Origin: Deltaproteobacteria bacterium
GTDB taxonomy: Bacteria; Myxococcota_A; UBA9042; PHBI01
DNA length: 64,000 nucleotides
NCBI GenBank assembly: GCA_020632715.1
Contig: JACKFA010000004.1
Location: 310,001-374,000, forward strand
Direction of reading: 5' to 3'
Shown: piece after piece, positions 1-7,919 of the stretch
How positions within the stretch are numbered: position 1 is the first letter of the stretch
Layout of the letters: the number at the start of each line of letters is the position of its first letter
Translations under genes and position numbers: made by a program
The notes under the pieces: generated by a model
Databases searched by the model: none
Told to the model about the DNA's origin: nothing
What the model saw: the letters and a program-made list of their open reading frames with translations, nothing else

Positions 1-257
1 CCGTGCTGCGCTTGCCACGCCTCGAGGTCCGCGACGCGGGCGCGGGCGTCCTCGGCGGAGATCGCCGGCGCCGCGAGGCACGCCGCGGCCGCGGCGATGG
101 CGGGGTCGCTCTCCTCGAAGGGCGCGAGGTCGTAGAGGACGGCGTCGGCGCGGGCGCCGGCGCCGCCGAGGCCCGCGAGCGCGAGGGTCGCGAGGAGCGC
201 GGAGAGGGCGCGCGCGAGGGCGCCGGCGGCGCCGCCGCGGAGGGCCGGTGGGGTCAT
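1..257 (-). CDS. Secreted protein, N-terminal part only (gene runs off the left edge)
   Basis: Reading leftwards from an ATG at 257 there is an open frame with no stop to the window edge, about 85 residues. It begins MTPPALRGGAAGALARAL, then a hydrophobic Ala/Leu stretch ending GARA before DAVLYDLAPFEES. This is a typical Sec signal peptide with likely cleavage after residue 37. The mature part seen (rich in Ala, Glu, Asp, with one Cys) matches no family I recognise. It is divergent from the MgtC-like gene, sharing a 278-bp intergenic region. I chose this frame because its N-terminus has a clear signal peptide, while the competing plus-strand frame over 3-404 is a low-complexity Arg/Gly/Glu product. 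Confidence 0.6.
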   Translation of the reverse strand, partial: MTPPALRGGAAGALARALSALLATLALAGLGGAGARADAVLYDLAPFEESDPAIAAAAACLAAPAISAEDARARVADLEAWQAQH

Positions 258-535
258 CGAGCGCTGGGTTCGGCGGCGCGTCACCCGGCCCGTCTACCCC
301 GAGACGCCCGTCGGCGCCAAGACCTTGACCGGCTCGGGCCCCCTTCGGAGCCACCGAGGCGTGGCAGCGCGAGTCGGGAGGAGCGATCGCGCGCGCCGCT
401 ATGAGGTCGCGCCCGTGTCGCGTGACACCTTCGCCACGAGAGCGACACGTAAACGACAAAACCTTGTCACACAATTGACACAATCAGCCGCGGAGCCCAT
501 GCTGGCCTGTCTGGGCGACCGGTCAGGAGGTGACA

Positions 536-1225
536 ATGACCCACGCGATGATGTTGACCCGGATCGCGCTCGGCGCGGCCTTCGGCGCGACGATCGGCTA
601 CGAGCGCGACCGCCACCGGCGCACGGTGGGCCTCCGGACACACTGCCTCGTCGGCCTCGCGTCCGCGACCTTCATGGTGGTCTCGGCGCAGTTCGCCTTC
701 GCGCAGGGCTATGGCGCCGACTGGCACGTGGAGGTCGACGCGTCGCGCATCGCCGCCTCGGTCGTGACGGGTGTCGGCTTCCTCGCGGGCGGCGCGATCC
801 TGCGGTCGGGCCCGACGGTGCTCGGTCTGACCACGGCGGCCGGGCTCTGGCTCGTGTCGGCGATCGGCCTCTGCGCGGGCGCCGGCATGTTCTGGGAGGC
901 CGGGACGGTCACGGCGGTCGGGCTCGCCGTGATGACGATCATGCGGCGCCTCCAGGACAAGGACAACGACGCCGTGCACCTCGTCGTGCACGTGCGCTCC
1001 GCCGGGCTGCGTCCTGGCGACGTCTCCGCCGCGATCGAGGCGCTCGGCCACGGGTCGACGATCCGCGCCTGGGAGGTCGACCACCACGCCGATCCCGGGG
1101 CCGTCACGGCCTCGCTCGACGTCAAGGTACCCCACGGCGCCGACGGCAGCGACGTGCTCGACGCCATCGCCGCCCTCGCGGGCGTCCGCTCCGTGGCGCT
1201 CGAGCGCCTCACGCGCGCGCCGTGA
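536..1225 (+). CDS. MgtC/SapB family membrane protein
   Basis: The protein (229 aa) has the MgtC/SapB pattern: an N-terminal helix, GATIGYERDRHRRTVGLRTH near residue 20, then membrane segments with GVGFLAGGAILR and LGLTTAAGLWLVSAIG, which are family hallmarks. A soluble C-terminal part of about 80 residues follows (charged, DNDAVHLVVHV onward). MgtC proteins are inner-membrane proteins tied to magnesium limitation and virulence in some bacteria, but many family members have no known role and this one stands alone. The ATG at 536 is preferred to the GTG at 530 because an AGGAGG at 525-530 lies 5 nt before the ATG and overlaps the GTG. The upstream region holds small inverted repeats built on GTGTC/GACAC. 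Confidence 0.9.
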   Translation: MTHAMMLTRIALGAAFGATIGYERDRHRRTVGLRTHCLVGLASATFMVVSAQFAFAQGYGADWHVEVDASRIAASVVTGVGFLAGGAILRSGPTVLGLTTAAGLWLVSAIGLCAGAGMFWEAGTVTAVGLAVMTIMRRLQDKDNDAVHLVVHVRSAGLRPGDVSAAIEALGHGSTIRAWEVDHHADPGAVTASLDVKVPHGADGSDVLDAIAALAGVRSVALERLTRAP

Positions 1226-1244
1226 CCCCTGAACGCGCCCTCCG

Positions 1245-1889
1245 CTACGGCGCGAGGCCCGGGTGCTCGGGGCCGAGGAGCAGGAGGTTCGTGCGGGCGG
1301 CGCCGCTCCCGGGGAGCGTGTAGCGGTCGACGAAGGCCGCGCGCGCCTCGACCTCCGGGGCCGCGACCGCGCCGAGCGCGACCAGCACGACGCCCGCGGG
1401 CCCGACGAGCGCCTGGCCGCGGGCAGCCCACACCTCGGGCGCGAAGGTCGCGCGGGAGAGCGCGGCGCGGGCGCCGCCCGGGGGGAGCTGGTCGTCGCGG
1501 AGGGCGTGCGCGCGCGCGTTCGTGAGGCCGAGGGTCGTCGCGGCGTGGGTGATGAACGCGGCCTTCTTGCCCGTGGGCTCGACGAGATCGAAGCGGACCT
1601 CGGGCAGCAGGCGGGCGAGGACGAGCCCCGGGAGGCCGGCGCCGGCGCCGACGTCCCACCAGGCGGGCGCGTGGGCGGCGCGGATGGCGCGGACGAAGCC
1701 GAGCGCGTCGACGAGGTGGTCGCGCGCGAGCGTCGCGAGGTCGGACGGGCCGACGAGGCGCACGCGGCGGTTCCAGTGGAGGACGAGCTCGCCGAAGCGC
1801 GCGATCCACGCTGCGTCGTCGGGGGCGAGCGCGACGCCGAGCGCGGCGGCGGCTTCCTCGATCGTGGCGACGGCGGCGGCGAGGCTCAC
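1245..1889 (-). CDS. rsmG: 16S rRNA (guanine527-N7)-methyltransferase RsmG
   Basis: 214 aa, the usual RsmG length. The SAM-binding motif DVGAGAGLPGLVLARLLPEV is followed by DLVEPTGKKAAFI, matching motif I and the lysine-containing region of RsmG (GidB). The N-terminal LHWNRRVRLVG is also typical. The enzyme methylates N7 of G527 in the 530 loop of 16S rRNA. The start is a GTG that overlaps the stop of the TPR gene by four bases (GTGA) with no Shine-Dalgarno sequence, suggesting translational coupling. In many bacteria this gene sits next to parA-parB; here it is about 11 kb away and in a different operon. It is the last gene of the minus-strand chain. Confidence 0.93.
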   Translation of the reverse strand: MSLAAAVATIEEAAAALGVALAPDDAAWIARFGELVLHWNRRVRLVGPSDLATLARDHLVDALGFVRAIRAAHAPAWWDVGAGAGLPGLVLARLLPEVRFDLVEPTGKKAAFITHAATTLGLTNARAHALRDDQLPPGGARAALSRATFAPEVWAARGQALVGPAGVVLVALGAVAAPEVEARAAFVDRYTLPGSGAARTNLLLLGPEHPGLAP

Positions 1890-3901
1890 GGGGCGGCGTC
1901 GGGCGCGGCGGGGGCTGCGGTCCCGGCGTCGGCGTCCGGGCTCGGGGGCGCGGGGTCGCCCGGGGGCTGCTCGTGGGCGCGGCGCTGCGCCATGGCCTGC
2001 TCGGTCGCGGTGTTGAAGAGGGCCTCGACGTCGGCCTTGTCGTCGGCGGAGAGCGGGGCGAGCGTCGCCTCGCGGAGCGCCTGCGCCTCGGCGTCGCGCC
2101 CCGTGCCGACATAGATCCCGACGAGGTAGACGGGCACGAGGGCGTCCTCCGGCTCGCTCTCGAGGGCGTCCTTCAGCAGCGCCTCGGCGTCGACGACGCG
2201 ACCCTGCTCGAGGAGGATCTCCGCGACCTGCCGCCGCGAGCCGACGGCGGCGACCGCGGCGTCGAGCGAGCCCTGGTCGGCGCGCCCGGCCATGAGCATG
2301 CCGAGGTAGCGCAGCATGACGGCGTCCTTGTTGTCGGGCTGCTCCTTCACGAGCTTGTCGAGGCGCTTCAGCGCGATGTCGTAGTTCTTCGCGTCGAGCT
2401 CGAGCTGCGCGAGGAGGAGCGAGCCCAGCGCGTCGTCCGGGAACTGCTCGACCTGCTCCTCCATGAGCCGGAGGGCCTCGTCGGCGTGGCTGCGCGCGCG
2501 CTCGAGCTGCGCGAGCTGCGGGCGGATCTCGTTGTCGCGCGGGTTCAGGGCGAGCGCCTTCTTCACGTGCGGGTACGCCTCGTCGAAGGCGCCGCTGCTC
2601 GCGAGGAGGAGGCCGAGCGCCTTCTCGATGTCGGCCGACTCGACGCCCGCCGCGACGGCGCCGCGCAGGGCGGCGATGGCGTCCGTGTCGCGCTCGTTGA
2701 CGGCGTAGACCTGCGCGAGGATGAGCCAGCCGTCCTCGGAGGTCGGGTTGAGCTCCGTCTCCTCCTTCAAGAGCGCGATGGCCTTGTCGGTGTCCTCTCG
2801 GAGGGCCGCGATGTGCGCCCCGATGACGCGGATCCCCGGCGCCTTCGGGTCGATCTTCCTCGCGGCGTCCAGCTCGGCCTCGGCCTGCGCGAGGATCCCC
2901 TCGTGCTCGGCCTGCGGCGTCACGTCGAGGCGCTCGAGGGCGAGCTCGGCGAGCTGCAGGTGCGGCGGGACGTAGGCCGGATCGGCGGCGATGGCCTTGC
3001 GGAAGTCCTGATCGGCGCGGAAGGGCTTCTCCTGGATCCGCTCCATGCGCCCGAGCACCTGCCAGGTGAGCGCGTCCGCGTGGTCCTTCGCGACCCGCTC
3101 CATCGTGGCGACGCCCATCTCCACGAGCCCCGCGTTGATCTGCGTCTTCCCGACGACGAACGCGATCGCGGGGTCGTCCGGGGCGAGGCGGCGCGCCTGG
3201 TTCGCGGCCGTCGAGGCGAGGTCGTCGTCGCCCGCGACCATCGCGCCGAGCGCGCGCCACGCGAGGACGTTCGCCATCATCGCGACCTCGTCGAACGGCA
3301 CGACGGCGGACTGGTCGACCGACTCCCCGTCCGTCGCGAGCCACGCGCCCTGGTCGGCGCGCACGACGTAGCGGCGCGCGACGAGCGCGGTCGCGTCGAA
3401 GCGAGCCCCGGGCGCGCGCCCGTACTGCGGCTTCCCGAGATCGCGCGCCTCGAAGAGGGCGCCGGCGAGCGCGGTGAGCTCGAGCGTGCCGACCTCGCCG
3501 GGCACGTCCTTGCCGAGGAGGGCAGCAGCGAGCTCGTCCGCCGGGCGCGGCGCGCCGGGGGCGTCGCTCTCGACGTCCCGCAGGCGGAAGCGACCGGCCT
3601 TCACCGCGTCGTGAATGGCGTTCACGATCCCGGCGGGATCGCCCGGCCCCTTCTCGGCGGCGAGGCGGACCTGCCCGGTGACGACGTCCGGGCGCGCCCG
3701 GAGGCGCTCGGGGAGCTTCGCGAGGGCCTCGCGGCCCGGGTCGGCCGGGGGCGCGTCCGCGTCCGTCGTGGGGGCCGCCCCCCCTGCCCCGCCGCCGCTC
3801 GTGCTCGTGGCCTTGATCGTGAGCCAGACGGCGGCGGCGATGACGGTCAGCGCGATGACGCCGAAGGTGATGTAGCGCGGCTTGAAGCGGCTCTCGGTCA
3901 T
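1886..3901 (-). CDS. Membrane-anchored tetratricopeptide repeat protein
   Basis: 671 aa. A short cytoplasmic start (MTESRFKPRY) is followed by one hydrophobic segment at about residues 11-28, so the protein is probably a signal-anchored inner-membrane protein with a large periplasmic part. From about residue 230 it is almost all helical TPR-like repeats: DPAIAFVVGKTQINAGLVE, then ADQDFRKAIAADPAYVPPHL, KAIALLKEETELNPTSEDGW and KKALALNPRDNEIRPQLAQL. The C-terminus is a Pro/Ala/Asp tail. No catalytic motif is seen. The frame overlaps the GDPD gene upstream and rsmG downstream by 4 bases each. TPR proteins usually act as scaffolds, and the nearby kinase suggests a regulatory or envelope-assembly role, but this is inference. 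Confidence 0.85.
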   Translation of the reverse strand: MTESRFKPRYITFGVIALTVIAAAVWLTIKATSTSGGGAGGAAPTTDADAPPADPGREALAKLPERLRARPDVVTGQVRLAAEKGPGDPAGIVNAIHDAVKAGRFRLRDVESDAPGAPRPADELAAALLGKDVPGEVGTLELTALAGALFEARDLGKPQYGRAPGARFDATALVARRYVVRADQGAWLATDGESVDQSAVVPFDEVAMMANVLAWRALGAMVAGDDDLASTAANQARRLAPDDPAIAFVVGKTQINAGLVEMGVATMERVAKDHADALTWQVLGRMERIQEKPFRADQDFRKAIAADPAYVPPHLQLAELALERLDVTPQAEHEGILAQAEAELDAARKIDPKAPGIRVIGAHIAALREDTDKAIALLKEETELNPTSEDGWLILAQVYAVNERDTDAIAALRGAVAAGVESADIEKALGLLLASSGAFDEAYPHVKKALALNPRDNEIRPQLAQLERARSHADEALRLMEEQVEQFPDDALGSLLLAQLELDAKNYDIALKRLDKLVKEQPDNKDAVMLRYLGMLMAGRADQGSLDAAVAAVGSRRQVAEILLEQGRVVDAEALLKDALESEPEDALVPVYLVGIYVGTGRDAEAQALREATLAPLSADDKADVEALFNTATEQAMAQRRAHEQPPGDPAPPSPDADAGTAAPAAPDAAP

Positions 3902-4650
3902 GCGGCCTCGGGGGGCGGGTCGCCCGCGAGCTCCGCGCGGAGGCGGGCGGGGCGGTTCGTGATGACGGCGGCGACGCCGAGGGCGGCGACGCGGCGCGCC
4001 TCGACGGGGTCGTCGATGGTCCAGGTGCGAACACGGCGCCCGGGGGCGGCGATGCCCGCGAGGTGCTCGGCGGTGACGAGGTCGTGGCGCGGGTGGAGGT
4101 CGAGCGCGAGGCCGGCCGGGAAGTGGGGGAGCGCGGCGAGGGCGAGCGGCGTCTCGTAGAGGTAGGCGAGAGGCCAGTCGGCGCCGGCGGCGGCCGCGAG
4201 GATCACGCGCGGATCGAAGCTCGAGACGACGAGGTGCTCGGCGAGCGGGTCGAGCAGGGGGCGGCAGGCGGCCACGAGGGCTGCCGCGGCGCTGCCGGCC
4301 GGCTTCAGCTCGACGTTCACGAGGAAGGCGCGCGCGGGGTCCGCGAGGGCCGGGGCGATCGCGCCGAGGACGTCGGCCAGGGTCGGGACGCCCTCCCCTC
4401 CCCCGGCCGGCACGCGCAGGGCGGCGACCGCCGCGGCGTCGAGCTGCTCGATGGGGCCGGCGGCGCCGGTGAGGCGGGCGAGGTCGTCGTCGTGGAAGAC
4501 GACGGGGACGCCGTCGCGCGTGAGGCGGACGTCCATCTCGACGCCGTCGGCGCCGTCGTCGAGGGCGCGCCGGAACGCGGCGAGCGTGTTCTCGGGCGCG
4601 TCCGCGGAGGCGCCGCGGTGGGCGATGAGGGCCGGGGCGCGCGTCGTCAC
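3898..4650 (-). CDS. Glycerophosphodiester phosphodiesterase
   Basis: 250 aa with the GDPD (UgpQ-like) fold signature: LIAHRGASADAPENTLAAF near the N-terminus (catalytic His and Glu), then DGVEMDVRLTRDGVPVVFHD (second catalytic His), FLVNVELK (metal-binding Glu), SFDPRVI, and RVRTWTIDDP near the C-terminus. The enzyme hydrolyses glycerophosphodiesters to sn-glycerol 3-phosphate and an alcohol. There is no signal peptide, so it should act in the cytosol. Start is a GTG overlapping the kinase stop by four bases (GTGA); the end overlaps the TPR gene start (ATGA). glpK further right (39131) could use the same metabolite pool, but it is not linked in an operon. Confidence 0.93.
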   Translation of the reverse strand: MTTRAPALIAHRGASADAPENTLAAFRRALDDGADGVEMDVRLTRDGVPVVFHDDDLARLTGAAGPIEQLDAAAVAALRVPAGGGEGVPTLADVLGAIAPALADPARAFLVNVELKPAGSAAAALVAACRPLLDPLAEHLVVSSFDPRVILAAAAGADWPLAYLYETPLALAALPHFPAGLALDLHPRHDLVTAEHLAGIAAPGRRVRTWTIDDPVEARRVAALGVAAVITNRPARLRAELAGDPPPEAA

Positions 4651-6722
4651 GCGGCGGGCTCGACGCCGCGCCCGCGGAAGGCGAGGTGGTCGGTCTGGTG
4701 CAGGGCGAAGGCGGTGCGGAGGACGGCGAGCTCCTGCGGCTCGTTCAGCTCGGCGCCGACGACGAGCTCGCGGAGCGTGCCGAACGAGGCGATGGCGCGG
4801 CCGAGGTCGCGCTCGACCTCGGTCAGGGCGATGTCGTCGGCGCGATCGATGGCGTCGCGGGTGGCGACGATGGCGCGGTCGAGGTGATCGGCGAAGATGT
4901 GCCTGAGCAGCGGCAGATCGTAGTGGGTGCGGATCCCCTCGGCGATGAGGTCGGAGACGGGCGCCGGCGTGAGCTTCGCGTGCTCGGGGGGCATGATGCC
5001 GCCGAAGAGCTCGTACCAGCCGCTGTCCCAGGTGAAGACGTCGAGGATCCGGGCGCGGTGCTGCTCGTGGAGGGCCGCGGTGAGCGCGTCCGCGGTCATG
5101 ACGCCGGCGTCGACGAGGGCGTCGCCGAGCGGGTGCCGCGGGTCGGCGCTCTTGGCGAGGGCGTCGTCGACCTCCTCGGGGCTCGCGAGGCCGCGCCCGA
5201 TGAGGTAGGCGCCGAGGAGCTCGTCCTTCAGGTTCGACTGCACGAGGAGAGGCTGGCCGCGGTCGAAGTAGATCTCCTTCTGCACCGTGCCGCGCGTGAG
5301 CTTGAGCTTCCCGTCGAGCCCGGCCGTGCGGATGTGGTGGAAGAGGCTCGGGATCGCGACGCGGCTCAGGGGGCCGTCGAGCAGCGGGCGCTCGGCCTCG
5401 TCCTCGAACACCTCGGGGGCGAGGGCCACGAGGGCCGGGACCTCGCAGGCGCGGAGCCAGTCGCTGCCGTTGATGGCGACCCACTCGCGGGGGCCGATGC
5501 AGCGGGCGCGCAGGAGGAGCGCCGTGCGGGCGAACTCGACCGGGCCGAAGGCGCCGCCGTCGTCGTGGCGGAAGTGGAAGGTGGCGTTCGTCAGGTCGAC
5601 GCGGCGCAGCTCGCGCGAGAGGCGCGGGCGCTCGCCGTCGGCCGGGAGCGCGGGGACCGGCGGCGGCAGGGTCGGGGAGGGCTCGGTGGGCGCGGGCGGC
5701 GCGGGGGCGCGCTTCGGGGGCGGGGTCGACGCTGGCGCGGCGGCGGCGGGCGCGTCGGGGGCGCGGAGGACGGCGCGCAGGAAGGTCGCGAGGGAGCGGG
5801 CCGAGACGCGGAGGCGGTTCTCGAAGAGGTAGTCGAGGACGGCCTCCTGGAGGTCGGTCGCGGTCTGGTAGCGGTCGCGCGGGTCGTGGGCGAGCGCGGT
5901 GCGGAGGATGTCGCGGATCGGCTGCGGGATGTAGCTGTGGCGCTTGAACTTCCGCTCGATGTTGGTCTCGCGGATGTTCATGAGGGTCTGGGCGTCGGTC
6001 TTCCCCACGAAGAGGCGCTTCAGCGTGAGGCACTCGAAGAGGATGACGCCGAGCGCGAAGACGTCGGAGCGGCGGTCGATGGGCTGGCCGAGGACCTGCT
6101 CGGGCGAGAGGTAGCCGATCTTGCCCTTGACGCTCCCGGCGCCGGCGCCCGCCTCGGGGCGCCCGAGGTCGGCGGAGGCGACGCCGAAGTCCATGATCTT
6201 CACGTCGCCACCGAGCGACAGGAGGATGTTCGAGGGGGAGACGTCGCGGTGGATGATGTTGAGCGGGCGGCCGCGGCCGTCGCAGGCGGCGTGGGCGTGG
6301 GCGAGGCCCTTGCAGACCTCGCTGACGACGTAGAGCGCGGTCTCGGTGGGCACGCGCAGCTTGTCGGTGGTGCAGCGGGCGAGGACGTTGAGGAGGTCGG
6401 AGCCTTCGACGTACTCCATCGCGATGTAGTACTGGCCGGCGACCTCGCCGAGCTCGAAGATCTGGACGACGTTCGGGTGCTGGAGGAGCGAGGTGACCTT
6501 GGCCTCGCCGATGAGCATGCTGATGAACGCGCGGTTCTGGCTGTGCTCGGGGAGGATCTTCTTCAGGACGAGCTGCTTCTCGAAGCCGTCGGGACCCGGG
6601 ACGATGGCGCGGTAGATCTCCGCCATCCCGCCCGAGCCGATGCGCTCGAGGAGCTCGTACTTGCCGAAGCGGCGGGGCGCTGCCGGGACGGCGCCAGCGG
6701 CGACGACGCGGTCGTCCGTCAC
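4647..6722 (-). CDS. Ser/Thr protein kinase with GYF-like and DUF4388 domains
   Basis: 691 aa. Residues about 20-295 are a Hanks-type kinase: GSGGMAEIYRA nucleotide loop, VLKK with the ATP lysine, HRDVSPSN catalytic loop (residues 158-165, Ser where Lys is usual in HRDLKP), DFG at 178-180, SPEQ at 206-209. A Pro/Ala linker (about 320-362) follows, then a GYF_2-like module (FHFRHDDGGAFGPVEFAR to WLRACEVPAL, about 382-430), then a DUF4388 region (about 445-570, with GKLKLTRGTVQKEIYFDRGQ). No transmembrane helix is seen. This arrangement is typical of Myxococcota kinases. The GTG start lies 5 nt after the stop of the small lipoprotein gene. Its likely antagonist is the PP2C phosphatase encoded just upstream. 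Confidence 0.93.
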   Translation of the reverse strand: MTDDRVVAAGAVPAAPRRFGKYELLERIGSGGMAEIYRAIVPGPDGFEKQLVLKKILPEHSQNRAFISMLIGEAKVTSLLQHPNVVQIFELGEVAGQYYIAMEYVEGSDLLNVLARCTTDKLRVPTETALYVVSEVCKGLAHAHAACDGRGRPLNIIHRDVSPSNILLSLGGDVKIMDFGVASADLGRPEAGAGAGSVKGKIGYLSPEQVLGQPIDRRSDVFALGVILFECLTLKRLFVGKTDAQTLMNIRETNIERKFKRHSYIPQPIRDILRTALAHDPRDRYQTATDLQEAVLDYLFENRLRVSARSLATFLRAVLRAPDAPAAAAPASTPPPKRAPAPPAPTEPSPTLPPPVPALPADGERPRLSRELRRVDLTNATFHFRHDDGGAFGPVEFARTALLLRARCIGPREWVAINGSDWLRACEVPALVALAPEVFEDEAERPLLDGPLSRVAIPSLFHHIRTAGLDGKLKLTRGTVQKEIYFDRGQPLLVQSNLKDELLGAYLIGRGLASPEEVDDALAKSADPRHPLGDALVDAGVMTADALTAALHEQHRARILDVFTWDSGWYELFGGIMPPEHAKLTPAPVSDLIAEGIRTHYDLPLLRHIFADHLDRAIVATRDAIDRADDIALTEVERDLGRAIASFGTLRELVVGAELNEPQELAVLRTAFALHQTDHLAFRGRGVEPAA

Positions 6723-6726
6723 GGCC

Positions 6727-6954
6727 CTACTGCTTGCTCGCGAAGTCGTTCCAGACCTTGAGCCCGAGCGTGCAGGCGCGCTTGTCGTCGACCGAGGGGT
6801 GGGCGGCGGTCTCGCGGATGCGCTTGCACTCGTCGCTGTTCTCACCGGCGCGCTGGCAGGCGAGGTCGGCGAGCTCCTCGCAGGCGTCGCTACAGGCGGT
6901 GAGCGAGGGCGCGAGCAGGAGCACCGCGACGGCGGCCAGGATGAGTCGTGTCAT
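6727..6954 (-). CDS. Small Cys-rich lipoprotein
   Basis: 75 aa. It starts MTRLILAAVAVLLLAPSLTAC, a lipoprotein signal with lipobox LTAC and the lipidated Cys at residue 21. The mature part is only about 54 residues with four further Cys (DACEEL, LACQR, DECKR, ACTLG), so two disulfides are possible. No family recognised. It is encoded immediately before the kinase (4 nt gap), so the two are probably co-transcribed. A role as an envelope sensor or partner for the kinase is speculation. The size, signal peptide and tight spacing support it as a real gene. Confidence 0.78.
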   Translation of the reverse strand: MTRLILAAVAVLLLAPSLTACSDACEELADLACQRAGENSDECKRIRETAAHPSVDDKRACTLGLKVWNDFASKQ

Positions 6955-7049
6955 GGGGTCGTTGCTCCGCGGCGGCAGGGGCCGGGTGAGAGTGGATCAG
7001 ATTCGGGCGCGCGGCCAGTCGATTCGGGGCGCTCGGCGGGGGGCGCCCG

Positions 7050-7919
7050 TCAGGAGCCCATCGGATCGGCGGCGCCGTCGACGAGCTCGTGGCCGCGCAT
7101 GGGGCCGGAGCGATCCACGCGGTGGACCTCGGGGTCGACGTCGAGGACGTCGATGAGCATGACGGTGACGTTGTCGATGCCGCCGTACTCGAGCGCGCGG
7201 CGGACGAGCTCCTCGGCGGCGTTGCGAGCGCCCGGCCAGGCGGCGAGGACCTCGTAGATCTCGTTGTCGTCGACGAGGTCCGTGAGGCCGTCGCTGCAGA
7301 GGAGGTAGCGGTCGCCGGGGCGCGTGGTGCGGTAGTACGTGTCGACGAGCACGTCCTCCTGGAGGCCGAGGGCGCGCACGATGACGTTCTTGTAGGGGAA
7401 CTGGGGCAGGTCCTCGGGGCGGAGGACGCGCATGCGGATGTACTCGTTCGCGAGGGAGTGGTCCTCGGTGAGCTGGAAGAGGCGGCCGCGGCGGTAGCGG
7501 TAGGCGCGGCTGTCGCCGACGTGGCCGACGTAGACGCGCGCGCCGACGAAGGCGAGGCCGACGATGGTGGTGCCCATGTCCTCGAGCTGCGGGTCCTGCG
7601 AGGCCTCCTGGAAGATCTGGAGGTTGCCGTACTCGATGGCGCTCCGGAGGCGGAACTCGTGGAAGCTCGAGAGGTCGTCGACGCGGCCGTCGCGGCGGAG
7701 GCTGTGGTAGGCCTCCTCGAGCTTGTGGGTGAGCGTCGGGTCCCGATAGAAGGCCTCGAGCGACTCGATGGAGATGCGGCTCGCGACCTCACCGCAGGCG
7801 TGGCCGCCCATGCCGTCGGCGACGACGAAGAGGCGCTCCTCGGGGACGACGAGGCAGTCGTCCTCGTTGTGCTCGCGGACGCAGCCGACCTCGGAGGAGG
7901 CGTGGACTTCGAGGATCAA
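7050..7919 (-). CDS. PP2C-family Ser/Thr protein phosphatase
   Basis: 289 aa with the bacterial Stp/PrpC motif series: NEDDCLVV (metal-binding Asp), VVADGMGGHACGEVAS, DMGTTIVGLAFVGARVYVGH, VGDSRAYRYRRG, LLCSDGLTDLV, and GGIDNVTVMLIDV at the end. Such enzymes are Mn/Mg-dependent phosphatases that reverse Hanks-type kinases; the adjacent kinase is the obvious partner. The start is a TTG at 7919, with GGAGG 6 nt upstream, overlapping the stop of the TldD-like gene (TTGA). The reading frame stays open upstream, but that extension is Arg/Pro-rich and lies inside the TldD gene, so I reject it. The C-terminus has an extra tail of about 25 residues beyond the core fold. Confidence 0.93.
   Translation of the reverse strand: MILEVHASSEVGCVREHNEDDCLVVPEERLFVVADGMGGHACGEVASRISIESLEAFYRDPTLTHKLEEAYHSLRRDGRVDDLSSFHEFRLRSAIEYGNLQIFQEASQDPQLEDMGTTIVGLAFVGARVYVGHVGDSRAYRYRRGRLFQLTEDHSLANEYIRMRVLRPEDLPQFPYKNVIVRALGLQEDVLVDTYYRTTRPGDRYLLCSDGLTDLVDDNEIYEVLAAWPGARNAAEELVRRALEYGGIDNVTVMLIDVLDVDPEVHRVDRSGPMRGHELVDGAADPMGS

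Noticed and set aside
3..404. 133-codon plus-strand frame at the left edge
   Set aside because: Its product is Arg/Gly/Glu low complexity and it lies opposite the secreted protein's signal peptide.
475..503. TTGACA promoter for the MgtC-like gene
   Set aside because: The -35 at 475-480 is perfect, but at 17 nt spacing the -10 would be CATGCT, so I do not call a promoter.
1245..4034. 929-codon frame containing rsmG and most of the TPR region in another frame
   Set aside because: Only its 3' part (RsmG) is coding; the rest is Arg/Pro/Gly product antisense or out of frame to the TPR gene.
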